This document shows positions 1-6,499 of a DNA stretch of 10,274 nt, in pieces. The stretch is from an uncultured Pelagibacteraceae bacterium. Its GTDB lineage: Bacteria > Pseudomonadota > Alphaproteobacteria > Pelagibacterales > Pelagibacteraceae. Location of the stretch: the NCBI GenBank assembly GCA_902633885.1, contig CACPIK010000022.1, positions 1 through 10,274 on the forward strand. The letters run 5' to 3'. Below the pieces are notes generated by a model. The model did not search any database. It had not been told where the DNA came from and was given only the letters and a program-made list of their open reading frames with translations. Within the stretch, counting starts at the first letter, position 1. Each line of letters starts with the position of its first letter. A program made the translations under genes and the position numbers.

Positions 1-388
1 GTACAAAAATTAAAGCAATAAATGATATTAAAAAAACAATTGTCAAGCTTAAAAAATTTTGGTCTGTTTTTTTTTTATTCTTATTAATAATAGTTTTATT
101 TTTTAAATCTTTATTTTCATTAGGACTCTGATCATTTTTATCAATATTATCAATTTGTGATTTTGACTGTGAGATATTAATATCTGGCTCAAGTTGGCTG
201 TTTTTTTCTTCATTAATAATTACTTCATTATTAATAGTTTCTTGGCTTATAACTATTTCGTTTTTAGCAGAAGGAGTATAATGCCAAATTTTGTCACAAC
301 TACCACATTTCAATAACCTTCCTTTTTCTGGAATTAACTCGTCATCAATATTAAATTTTTTTTTTCCACACTCGCAATTAATGATCAT
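1..388 (-). CDS. MJ0042-type zinc-ribbon protein with membrane anchor, partial
   Basis: The frame opens at ATG 388-386 and stays open to base 1, so the C-terminus lies outside the window; 129 codons are visible. The N-terminus reads MIINCECGKKKF, then about 15 residues later LLKCGSCDKIWH. This is the layout of the MJ0042/zinc_ribbon family found at the N-terminus of many alphaproteobacterial proteins, where two cysteine pairs bind zinc. The first pair here is C5-x-C7 rather than the usual C-x2-C, while the second is C28-x2-C31. Residues about 40-110 are a low-complexity, charged, Asn/Lys/Glu-rich linker. The last visible residues (about 112-129, FLSLTIVFLISFIALIFV) form a hydrophobic segment that should be a transmembrane helix. 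A cytoplasmic zinc ribbon tethered to the membrane is inferred; the precise role of the family is unknown. It is divergent from tRNA-Pro. Confidence 0.82.
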   Translation of the reverse strand, partial: MIINCECGKKKFNIDDELIPEKGRLLKCGSCDKIWHYTPSAKNEIVISQETINNEVIINEEKNSQLEPDINISQSKSQIDNIDKNDQSPNENKDLKNKTIINKNKKKTDQNFLSLTIVFLISFIALIFV

Positions 389-445
389 AGATCTATTTAT
401 ATAGTATAAATGTTAAAATATCCTTTTAAAATGTGTTTTTATACT

Positions 446-473
446 TTGAATTTTTTTTTATCTACTGTATTAG
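446..473 (+). promoter_or_regulatory. Probable sigma70 promoter of tRNA-Pro and downstream genes
   Basis: TTGAAT (446-451) and TATTAG (468-473) are separated by 16 bases. Transcription would start near 480, just ahead of the tRNA 5' end at 483. No other start signal is evident before the three protein genes that follow the tRNA closely, so this promoter may serve all of them. The assignment rests on pattern only, in an AT-rich background where chance matches are common. Confidence 0.38.
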
Positions 474-482
474 TACTGCAAT

Positions 483-559
<77 letters not shown>

Positions 560-564
560 TTTTT

Positions 565-846
565 ATGAAAAAAGCTAAAATATACAAACCGTCGAAAACC
601 GCAATGCAGTCAGGTTTAAAAAAGTTTGATAAATGGATTATCGAATTTATTACAGACGAACCTGGAATTAATCCTTTAATGGGTTGGGAAAGTTCATCTG
701 ATACATATAGTGAAGTAAATCTTGAATTTGAAACAAAAGAACTTGCTATAAATTATGCTAAAAAAAATAAAATTGAATTTGAATTAATTGAATCTAAAGA
801 AAGAAAAGTATTAAAAAAATCTTATGCAGATAATTTTACAAGATAA
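565..846 (+). CDS. NDUFS4-like accessory subunit of NADH dehydrogenase (complex I)
   Basis: This 93-residue protein matches the ETC complex I conserved-region family (NDUFS4, the 18 kDa subunit), an accessory subunit shared by mitochondria and Alphaproteobacteria. Signature stretches in order are AKIYKPSKTAMQSG (residues 4-17), WIIEF (24-28), PLMGW (37-41) followed by SSSDTYSEVNLEF (43-55), the KELAINYAK helix (58-66) and the C-terminal SYADNF (86-91). It has no targeting peptide and its length is typical of bacterial members. In the enzyme it is expected to sit on the peripheral arm near the NADH-oxidising module and stabilise it. The ATG lies five bases after the CCA of tRNA-Pro, with no Shine-Dalgarno possible, and eight bases separate its stop from the next gene, suggesting co-transcription with tRNA-Pro and the downstream pair. 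Confidence 0.93.
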   Translation: MKKAKIYKPSKTAMQSGLKKFDKWIIEFITDEPGINPLMGWESSSDTYSEVNLEFETKELAINYAKKNKIEFELIESKERKVLKKSYADNFTR

Positions 847-854
847 TATAATTT

Positions 855-1853
855 ATGTTTAAATTTTTTACTGATAAAAAATGGTTTTTATGGGCTTGGA
901 TAGGATCTTTTATTATTCTTTCATCACTATGGGTCCAAGTTGAAATTGATGTGAAAATAAATGAATGGTTCGGTGTATTTTATGATATGATTCAGAAAGC
1001 TCTTGCAGAACCAAACGCAGTTACAATTGAAGAATACTTTGCAAGCTTGTTTTCTTTTATTACATTAGCAGGCATGTATATTGCTGTTTATGTGGCTATT
1101 AGTTTCTTTACAGCACATTTTTTATTCAGATGGAGAACAGCAATGGTTGAGTGGTATCACTCTGTTTATGACAAAGCTCGAAAAATAGAAGGTGCATCAC
1201 AAAGGGTTCAGGAAGATACAATTAAATTCACAAGAATCATGGAAGGATTGGGTACAAGTTTAATAGAATCAATAATGATTTTGATTCAATTTATTCCTAT
1301 ATTATTTGGCTTAAGTGTTGGTATTCCTATTTTCTTTTTTGGTGAGTGGGAATACGGTTTAATAGTAGGTGCCTTGATTTGGACAATAGGTGGAACTGTT
1401 TTTTTAATTGTGCTTGGTTTGATATTAAGACTGGTTGGTGTTGAGTATGACTTACAAAAGCAAGAGGCTGCGTATAGAAAAATCCTTGTAATTGCAGAAG
1501 ACGATGAAACTGTAAGACCAAAAAGAATTGATGAATTATTTGATGATGTGCGTAAAATTCATTTTTTAAGTTATTTAAGATATTTATATTTTAACATTGG
1601 GCGAATTGCATACTTACAAGCAAATGTTTTGTCTGCATATGTTTTTTTAGCTCCAGCCATTGTAGCTGGAGTAGTTACACTGGGAGTTATGCAACAAATT
1701 ATACGAGCATTTGGACGAGTTGAAGGATCTATGCAATATTTATTAAAAGCTTGGCCAACTATTATAGAACTTGCAAGTGTGTATAAACGCTTAAGGGAAT
1801 TTGAAGATAAACTAATATCATCTGAAGAAAATGAAGCTATTGAGTCAAAATAG
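855..1853 (+). CDS. SbmA/BacA-like inner-membrane peptide transporter homologue
   Basis: The 332-residue membrane protein carries the conserved cytoplasmic signatures of the SbmA/BacA family: WRTAMVEWYHSVYDKAR (93-109), IEGASQRVQEDT (111-122) and VEYDLQKQEAAYRK (196-209). Hydrophobic segments lie at about 11-28, 66-92, 134-160, 166-194 and 256-282. Known family members (SbmA in enteric bacteria, BacA in rhizobia) are proton-driven importers of peptides and peptide antibiotics, related to the membrane part of ABC transporters but without an ATPase domain, and are about 400-420 residues long. This one is clearly shorter, and no nucleotide-binding motif follows. It lies 8 bases after the complex I subunit gene and 3 bases before glpX, so it is probably in one operon with them, although the three have no obvious common pathway. 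Family is confident; substrate is unknown. Confidence 0.9.
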   Translation: MFKFFTDKKWFLWAWIGSFIILSSLWVQVEIDVKINEWFGVFYDMIQKALAEPNAVTIEEYFASLFSFITLAGMYIAVYVAISFFTAHFLFRWRTAMVEWYHSVYDKARKIEGASQRVQEDTIKFTRIMEGLGTSLIESIMILIQFIPILFGLSVGIPIFFFGEWEYGLIVGALIWTIGGTVFLIVLGLILRLVGVEYDLQKQEAAYRKILVIAEDDETVRPKRIDELFDDVRKIHFLSYLRYLYFNIGRIAYLQANVLSAYVFLAPAIVAGVVTLGVMQQIIRAFGRVEGSMQYLLKAWPTIIELASVYKRLREFEDKLISSEENEAIESK

Positions 1854-1856
1854 TTT

Positions 1857-2801
1857 ATGAATTTTAATAAGGAATTTATAGATAAAATAATTAATGTTAC
1901 TTCAAAAGCTGCAATAGCTTGTTATCCTTATATAGGAAAGAAAGATAAAATATTAGCCGACAAAGCTGCTACAGACGAAATGAGAAATCATTTAAATAAA
2001 TTAAATATTAATGGTGAAGTAGTGATAGGTGAGGGTGAATTAGATGAGGCCCCAATGCTTTTTATTGGTGAAAAACTTGGAACTGGCAAAGGTCCCAGTA
2101 TTGACATTGCGGTAGATCCTGTTGAAGGTACAAATTTTGCAGCTAATAATTTACCAGGAGCATTATCAGTGATAGCTATTTCTAGTAGAGGTAATTTATT
2201 TAATGCACCAGAAACCTATATGAATAAAATTTCTGTAGGCAAAGATATTCCTAATGATGCTATTGATTTAGATTTTTCTCTAGAAAAAAATATTAAAAAT
2301 ATTGCAGAATCTTTAAATAAAGACATAAATAAAATAACAGCATGCATTCTTGATAGGCCAAGACATAAAGAATTTATCAATGAGTTAAAACGACTTAAAG
2401 TCAATCTCAAATTAATAACAGATGGTGATGTAGCTGGAGCTTTATTGGTAACTGATAAAAAATATAATGTTGATATATTTTTAGGTATAGGAGGTGGTCC
2501 CGAAGGTGTGTTAGCAGCTTCAGCACTAGATGCTTATGATTGTAACTTTCAAGGTAGATTTCTGTTTAAGACAAAAGATGATATTATAAGAGCTAAAAAA
2601 ATGGGCATAGATGATTTAAATAAAAAATACAATCTTCATGATATTGTTAAAGGTGAAACTATTTTTTGTGCCACTGGAATAACATCGGGAGATTTAGTGA
2701 ATGGGGTTAAAAAAACTGATAATAAATATATAACTGAGACGCTCGTAACTCATAAAAATTCACTAATTGATGTAATAAAAAAAGAGGTTTCAATCACTTG
2801 A
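1857..2801 (+). CDS. glpX: Fructose-1,6-bisphosphatase class II
   Basis: This 314-residue protein is a GlpX-type phosphatase, removing the 1-phosphate from fructose-1,6-bisphosphate in gluconeogenesis in the cytoplasm. Family hallmarks are VVIGEGELDEAPML (55-68), the metal-binding DPVEGT (87-92), the LDRPRH stretch (165-170), TDGDVAGAL (188-196) and GIGGGPEGVLAASAL (210-224), with the acidic residues expected to bind divalent metal all present. It is slightly shorter than the E. coli protein (about 336), mainly at the C-terminus, which ends in KKEVSIT. The ATG at 1857 is three bases after the preceding stop, with no recognisable Shine-Dalgarno. In some alphaproteobacteria glpX follows hom directly; here hom is near the other end of the window on the opposite strand. 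Confidence 0.95.
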   Translation: MNFNKEFIDKIINVTSKAAIACYPYIGKKDKILADKAATDEMRNHLNKLNINGEVVIGEGELDEAPMLFIGEKLGTGKGPSIDIAVDPVEGTNFAANNLPGALSVIAISSRGNLFNAPETYMNKISVGKDIPNDAIDLDFSLEKNIKNIAESLNKDINKITACILDRPRHKEFINELKRLKVNLKLITDGDVAGALLVTDKKYNVDIFLGIGGGPEGVLAASALDAYDCNFQGRFLFKTKDDIIRAKKMGIDDLNKKYNLHDIVKGETIFCATGITSGDLVNGVKKTDNKYITETLVTHKNSLIDVIKKEVSIT

Positions 2802-2826
2802 TTATTGAGCTTATTTAAAATAAAAG
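2798..2826 (+). promoter_or_regulatory. Possible promoter of tRNA-Glu
   Basis: TTGATT (2798-2803), overlapping the glpX stop codon, is followed after 17 bases by TAAAAG (2821-2826), placing a start a few bases ahead of the tRNA at 2837. The -10 is a weak match, and read-through from the glpX operon is an equally good explanation for tRNA-Glu expression. Confidence 0.25.
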
Positions 2827-2836
2827 ATCTTGCTTT

Positions 2837-2911
2837 GGTCCCTTCGTCTATCGGTTAGGACACATGGTTTTCATCCATGAAAGAGGGGTTCGATTCCCCT
2901 AGGGACCGCCA
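2837..2911 (+). tRNA. tRNA-Glu (anticodon TTC)
   Basis: A complete cloverleaf is visible. Acceptor arms GGTCCCT (2837-2843) and AGGGACC (2901-2907) pair perfectly, with discriminator G2908 and encoded CCA (2909-2911). The anticodon stem CATGG/CCATG encloses TTTTCAT, giving anticodon TTC for glutamate. The T-arm AGGGG/CCCCT encloses TTCGATT. The last 13 bases are shared, on the opposite strand, with the end of the neighbouring glycosyltransferase gene. A block of accessory-type genes begins exactly here. Confidence 0.97.
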
Positions 2912-3879
2912 TTAATTATATCTTTATATTTATTATAGTTAATATTCCATAAATTTATCCAATTTTCATTTATTGCAGGTACAGCTCTTGATATATGATA
3001 TGAAAGAGATCCAACTGGTGCTAAACATGGAACTTTTTTATAAACATCGTGTAAAGGCTTTTCAAAAGGTTCGTTGATTTGCTCACCAACAAGACGTATT
3101 TCTTTTTTATAATTATTAAGAATTTTTTTTGAAAAAATAAATGTTAGTAAAGTTTCATTAACATTTCTCCATCTATAATCTTTTCCAATAAATAAAGATG
3201 TTTGATATGTTGAGTCATAAAAAAATGGATAATCGCTTGGGCAGAGCATTACATCATCTTTCAAAATAGTTGATATTCTTGAATATGTAAAAATTATTTC
3301 TTCAATACAATTTTCCTCAAATAAATAGTCATCTTCAATAAAAAAAATTAAATCTTCAGCATTTTCTGCTTGATCACAACATTCTAAATAAGTGCCTCTA
3401 TTGTCATTTTTTTTTGAATTAATAAAATTAATTTCAAATTTATTATTATTCAGAATTTTCTTTAATTGATTATCAAAATTTTTATCACTTTCGCCACTTA
3501 TTAAATTTATAGTTATGTTTAAATTATTACTTTCAGAAAATTTTAAAATAGATTGTTTTAAACTTAATATGCTCGTACAAATTAAATCTTTTTTGTTAAT
3601 ATCTGGCACAACTCTTTTCCATCTATCAGTTGAATTCCACAATTGATTGGTTGGCGCATATCTATAAAAGATATCAAGTTTTTTTATTTTTCTATCTAAA
3701 TTTAGGTATCCTTTAGATAATATTATTGATTTATCATTCAAATTATAAAAATTCTTACCGCTATTTTTGTAATCAGGATTAACAATATTTAAAGTTTCTT
3801 TTTCTAAAGCTTGAATATTAAAAAGTTTAAGAAATAATCTTTTTAATTTACTTTGTTTTTTATATTTTCTTGGAAACAT
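2899..3879 (-). CDS. GT-A-fold glycosyltransferase-like protein
   Basis: This is a 326-residue soluble protein with no signal peptide or membrane helix. The central part resembles GT-A (family 2-like) glycosyltransferases. A strand-helix region with SILSLKQSILKF (103-114) and ITINLISGESDKNF (122-135) is followed by NRGTYLECCDQAENAEDLIFFIEDDY, in which EDDY (182-185) after a hydrophobic strand stands where these enzymes carry their metal/nucleotide-sugar DxD motif. A late SYHI (293-296) could supply the histidine seen in some family members. The first 95 residues are lysine/asparagine-rich and unassigned. A role in surface polysaccharide synthesis is inferred from the fold and from the neighbouring GT-B gene. 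The stop codon lies inside the tRNA-Glu gene, so the last residues (NGGP) come from the complement of the tRNA 3' end; the natural C-terminus may have been replaced by an insertion at the tRNA. Donor and acceptor sugars are unknown. Confidence 0.68.
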   Translation of the reverse strand: MFPRKYKKQSKLKRLFLKLFNIQALEKETLNIVNPDYKNSGKNFYNLNDKSIILSKGYLNLDRKIKKLDIFYRYAPTNQLWNSTDRWKRVVPDINKKDLICTSILSLKQSILKFSESNNLNITINLISGESDKNFDNQLKKILNNNKFEINFINSKKNDNRGTYLECCDQAENAEDLIFFIEDDYLFEENCIEEIIFTYSRISTILKDDVMLCPSDYPFFYDSTYQTSLFIGKDYRWRNVNETLLTFIFSKKILNNYKKEIRLVGEQINEPFEKPLHDVYKKVPCLAPVGSLSYHISRAVPAINENWINLWNINYNKYKDIINGGP

Positions 3880-3919
3880 ATAAGATAAAATTATATAAAT
3901 TATTTAATTATTAATCTAT
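3880..3919. promoter_or_regulatory. Divergent intergenic control region
   Basis: Only 40 bases separate the two start codons of the divergent glycosyltransferase (minus) and GIY-YIG (plus) genes. The stretch is nearly pure A/T, contains several TATAAT-like words in both directions (for example TATAAA at 3894-3899), and has no clear -35. Both promoters must lie in it or reach into the coding starts; no individual promoter can be called. Confidence 0.3.
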
Positions 3920-4177
3920 ATGAGATTCTACGTATACTTAATTATCTCAAAAAAAATAAATAAATATACCTCTTATGTGGGATATACAAAAAATGTTAAA
4001 AAAAGACTTGAGTTACACAATAAATCAAAAGGAGCTAAATTTACCAGAGGTCAGAACTGGATTTTAGCATATAGCAAAACATATAAAAATAAATCTATTG
4101 CAATGAAAGAGGAGTATAAGTTAAAAAAAAACTTTAAATTAAGAAATAAAATTAAAAACGACTTTATTAATAAATGA
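3920..4177 (+). CDS. GIY-YIG nuclease-like protein (UPF0213/YhbQ type)
   Basis: This 85-residue protein consists of a single small GIY-YIG domain. YVYLI (4-8) and YVGYT (19-23) stand for the two GIY/YIG strands, followed by the conserved arginine helix (NVKKRLELHNKSKGAKFTRG, 25-44, with R30 as the probable catalytic arginine), and a conserved glutamate in MKEEYKLKK (62-70). This is the pattern of the UPF0213/YhbQ/Slx1-related group, which has weak structure-directed or single-strand nuclease activity where tested. It is complete for the group (about 80-100 residues). The stop overlaps the start of the next gene as ATGA, so the two should be translationally coupled. It may be cellular DNA-repair accessory or mobile-element baggage; the tRNA-and-integrase context leaves both open. 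Confidence 0.85.
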   Translation: MRFYVYLIISKKINKYTSYVGYTKNVKKRLELHNKSKGAKFTRGQNWILAYSKTYKNKSIAMKEEYKLKKNFKLRNKIKNDFINK

Positions 4178-5220
4178 AAATATCAATTCTTTTACCCTAC
4201 AAAGAAAATTTTTCACCTAAATATCCAGGTGCTGTGTCAATTTTTTTAAAAGATACAATTAAATTTAGCAAGTTTAAAAAAAAAATATTAGTTTTTGGTA
4301 ATACAAATTTTAAGAAAAAATTCATCAAAGCCTATAAAAATCTGAATTTTAAAAGTTCATTTTTACAAAGCAGATCAAAGCTATATTTAAACAAGTTTAT
4401 AGAATATGAAAAAAAAAGCAGATCTAGTTTAATAGAAATCCATAATAGGCCTGATTATGTAAATAAATTATTCAGTATTAACGAGAATATAGTGCTATAT
4501 TTTCACAATAATCCCATAGATATGAAATCCTCTAAGTCATTCAATGAAAGAATTAACCTTATTAATAAAACAAAAAAAATAATTTTTAATAGCAAATGGA
4601 CAAAAAAAAAATTTACCCGAGGACTAAAATTAAACAATGTTCTTAAAAACAAACTACATATTATTTATCAATCTACTAGTTTAAAAAAAATAAATTTTAA
4701 AAAAAAGAAAAATTATATAATTTTTGTAGGAAGATTGAATAACTCTAAAGGTTATGATGTTTTTGGAAAAGCCGTCTTAAAAATTCTTGACAAATATCCT
4801 GATTGGAAAGCTGTTGTAATAGGAGATGAACCAAGAGAAAAAATCAAGTTTTACCATAAAAGATTAAATATTTTGGGTTTTTTAAATCACAATAAAGTTT
4901 CTAAGTGGTTTATAAAATCTCAAATATCTGTTGTTTGCTCAAGATGGGATGAACCATTTGGTAGGACTGCTCTTGAGGCTTCTAGCAGTGGATGTGCTGT
5001 TATAATTACTAATAGAGGTGGTTTGCCTGAAGCAGCGCCTAATGCTATTAAAATAAATAATTTAAGCGTTAATTCTGTTAAATCTGCTATAGAAAAGTTG
5101 ATTAAAAATAAGATTTTGCGAAATAAAATACAGAAAAAATCTTTTAAAAATTTCTATCTAACGAATAGTCTAATTTCTAATAAAATTGATAAATATCGTG
5201 ATGAGCTAATTAAATCTTAA
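4174..5220 (+). CDS. GT-B glycosyltransferase, family 4-like
   Basis: This 348-residue cytoplasmic glycosyltransferase has two Rossmann-like halves. The N-terminal half begins with MKISILLPYKENFSPKYPGA, where the family has its glycine-rich acceptor loop, and includes LYFHNNP (108-114). The C-terminal donor-binding half has IIFVGRLNNSKGYDVF (182-197), a hallmark of glycosyl transferases group 1, and WDEPFGRTALEASSSG (258-273), containing the E-x7-E motif E260...E268 that contacts the nucleotide sugar, then ITNRGGLPE (278-286). It is slightly short for GT4 but complete. It probably adds a sugar to a lipopolysaccharide, capsule or glycolipid. Composition is extreme, with many runs of lysine codons AAA, especially in the first half. 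It is coupled to the GIY-YIG gene by ATGA overlap, and its 3' end overlaps the recombinase gene tail to tail by 11 bases. Confidence 0.88.
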   Translation: MKISILLPYKENFSPKYPGAVSIFLKDTIKFSKFKKKILVFGNTNFKKKFIKAYKNLNFKSSFLQSRSKLYLNKFIEYEKKSRSSLIEIHNRPDYVNKLFSINENIVLYFHNNPIDMKSSKSFNERINLINKTKKIIFNSKWTKKKFTRGLKLNNVLKNKLHIIYQSTSLKKINFKKKKNYIIFVGRLNNSKGYDVFGKAVLKILDKYPDWKAVVIGDEPREKIKFYHKRLNILGFLNHNKVSKWFIKSQISVVCSRWDEPFGRTALEASSSGCAVIITNRGGLPEAAPNAIKINNLSVNSVKSAIEKLIKNKILRNKIQKKSFKNFYLTNSLISNKIDKYRDELIKS

Positions 5221-6160
5221 TTTTATTTAAAGCGTTATTTTTAAATAAATTTGCTTCTTGAATATATCTTCTTACCATTTGTGTAGTTTTATGACCCGTC
5301 ATTGCCATAATATTTCTTTCTTCGGCACCAGCTTCAGCAGCAGATGTTGCAAAACCCGACCTAAGACTATGACCTCCATAATTATTTGGATCTAAACCTG
5401 CTAATGAGGCATATTTTTTTACAATCAAAGCTACGCTTTTATCCGATATATTAAATATTTTACCTGATTTAATTTCATTTAAATTTAGCCATCTTTTTAT
5501 TGCAAGAACCGGGCAATATATTTCATTATCGAAGTAGGGGATTGCTTTTATCATTCCTTCTCCAGATTGATCGGTTTTTGACCTTTTGATAAAAATTTTT
5601 ATTCCTTCAGTAACAAATTCAATATCATCATATTCTATGTCAATAAGCTCAGATCTTCTAAATCCGCCAGCAAATCCAATTAAAATTAATGATTTATCTC
5701 TTATTTTATTTCTTATACTTTTTGATTTATCCATTTCTGAAAAACCGCTATAATTTATATATTGATTTATTACATTAATTATTTCTTTTAAATCATTGAT
5801 TAATAGTGGTTTTTTTGTTTTTTGTTTTACGCCTTTTATCCTTTTAATGCCATGTAAATTTTCCATAATTATTGGATGTTTTGTATCAAGATAATGGCCT
5901 TTCATCTTATGAATTACGCTAATTGAGGCTATGCGTCGTTTTAAAGTACTATATTTTGAGGTTGTTGATAGATGTGTTAGGTATAAAGATAGTATTTTAG
6001 GTTCAGTTGGAATTGAGCTAAATCCATTCTTAGAACAAAATTCAGAAAAATCCTTAAAATCAGCATGATAAGCCCTAAGGGTATTTGTTGATTTTGAGCT
6101 TCTTAAATTTTTTATTGTTTCTAATTCAAGGTTTTTTATATTAGTTACTAACTCATTCAT
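5210..6160 (-). CDS. Tyrosine recombinase / integrase
   Basis: This 316-residue site-specific recombinase has an intact catalytic set. The N-terminal SAM-like core-binding domain (about 15-105) has STNTLRAYHADFKDFSEFC (24-42). The catalytic domain carries R168 in GFAGGFRRSEL, the beta-hairpin lysine probably K195 in KRSKTDQ, H264 and R267 in GGHSLRSGF, H290 in MTGHKT, and the nucleophile Y299 in MVRRYI. Length and layout resemble XerC/XerD-size enzymes and small integrases of genomic islands; there is no extra N-terminal arm-binding domain. The start at 6160 is supported by an upstream consensus promoter and by the inverted repeat immediately before it. It closes a block of sugar-transfer and nuclease genes that begins at tRNA-Glu. 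It could be the integrase of an island or a stand-alone Xer-like enzyme; the sequence alone does not decide. Confidence 0.95.
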   Translation of the reverse strand: MNELVTNIKNLELETIKNLRSSKSTNTLRAYHADFKDFSEFCSKNGFSSIPTEPKILSLYLTHLSTTSKYSTLKRRIASISVIHKMKGHYLDTKHPIIMENLHGIKRIKGVKQKTKKPLLINDLKEIINVINQYINYSGFSEMDKSKSIRNKIRDKSLILIGFAGGFRRSELIDIEYDDIEFVTEGIKIFIKRSKTDQSGEGMIKAIPYFDNEIYCPVLAIKRWLNLNEIKSGKIFNISDKSVALIVKKYASLAGLDPNNYGGHSLRSGFATSAAEAGAEERNIMAMTGHKTTQMVRRYIQEANLFKNNALNKIKI

Positions 6161-6161
6161 A

Positions 6162-6196
6162 TATATTTCCGATAACCATTAATTATCGGAAATATA
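6162..6196. repeat. Perfect inverted repeat, recombinase site- or operator-like
   Basis: Two perfect 14-base arms, TATATTTCCGATAA (6162-6175) and TTATCGGAAATATA (6183-6196), flank a 7-base spacer CCATTAA (6176-6182). Arms of this size around a 6-8 base centre are the standard geometry of tyrosine-recombinase crossover sites. The inner ends ATAA/TTAT are those of E. coli dif. The repeat lies one base upstream of the recombinase start codon and its far arm covers the -10 of the gene's promoter, so binding by the enzyme would also repress its own gene. Transcription predicted to start near 6184 would include only one arm, which argues against an RNA hairpin or terminator. No second copy was found in the window. 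A dimeric repressor operator is the main alternative. Confidence 0.6.
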
Positions 6197-6219
6197 ATAT
6201 AACTCATTTTAAATGTCAA
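6191..6219 (-). promoter_or_regulatory. Sigma70 promoter of the tyrosine recombinase
   Basis: On the minus strand a perfect TTGACA (6219-6214) is followed by exactly 17 bases and TATATT (6196-6191). Transcription would start near 6184, giving a leader of about 24 bases before the ATG at 6160. The -10 hexamer is contained in the right arm of the inverted repeat, so occupation of the repeat would block the polymerase. This is the best promoter match seen in the window. Confidence 0.6.
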
Positions 6220-6241
6220 ATAAATAATATAAAAATAATTT

Positions 6242-6406
6242 ATGCCAAAATATGTGCTTATAGGAATTGCTGTAATAGTTGGAACATTTCTAATTATGAA
6301 TTATTGGCCAAAACTTAAAGAACAAACAAAAAGCCGAATTTTAATGGTTATATTTGGAATATTCTTCATAAGCATATTTATATTGCTCTTCCTTCTAATA
6401 TTTTAA
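6242..6406 (+). CDS. Small membrane protein with two predicted helices
   Basis: ATG at 6242 opens a 54-codon frame ending with TAA at 6404-6406. Residues 4-19 (YVLIGIAVIVGTFLIM) form one hydrophobic segment; NYWPKLKEQTKSR (20-32) is a short charged loop; ILMVIFGIFFISIFILLFLLIF (33-54) is a second, longer hydrophobic segment running to the C-terminus. The pattern of two helices with a basic loop is what a genuine small inner-membrane protein looks like, and the loop contains ordinary charged residues rather than low-complexity noise. No family is recognised and no Shine-Dalgarno is visible. It is divergent from the recombinase, so it shares the control region with it; whether it belongs to the same element is unknown. 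A chance frame in A/T-rich sequence remains possible. Confidence 0.55.
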   Translation: MPKYVLIGIAVIVGTFLIMNYWPKLKEQTKSRILMVIFGIFFISIFILLFLLIF

Positions 6407-6464
6407 TTTAACTTTTCCCCACTATTCACCCCTGTTAAAAACTAAGTTTTTTCAACAATAAAGT

Positions 6465-6493
6465 GATACATACAACCCAAACACTCTGATAAT
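6465..6493 (+). promoter_or_regulatory. Possible promoter of the structured RNA
   Basis: GATAAT (6488-6493) is a good -10 element, with no convincing -35 (only TGATACA-like sequence around 6464-6470). A start about seven bases downstream would fall near 6500, just before the first stem of the folded region at 6506. The agreement between the predicted start and the first helix is the main support. Confidence 0.33.
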
Positions 6494-6499
6494 GTAAAA

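Noticed and set aside
1327..1521. Minus-strand open frames inside the SbmA-like and glpX genes
   Set aside because: Both are antisense to strongly conserved family motifs and look like shadows of the real coding strand.
2880..6450. Direct repeat of the tRNA-Glu 3' end as an island boundary
   Set aside because: I looked for TTCGATTCC- or CTAGGGACC-like copies near the integrase and its flank and found only short chance matches (for example CTAGGGA at 6532).
6420..6460. Hairpin around AAAAAC-TAA-GTTTTT as a terminator of the small membrane-protein gene
   Set aside because: The stem is almost purely A-T with a three-base loop, too weak to call in this background.
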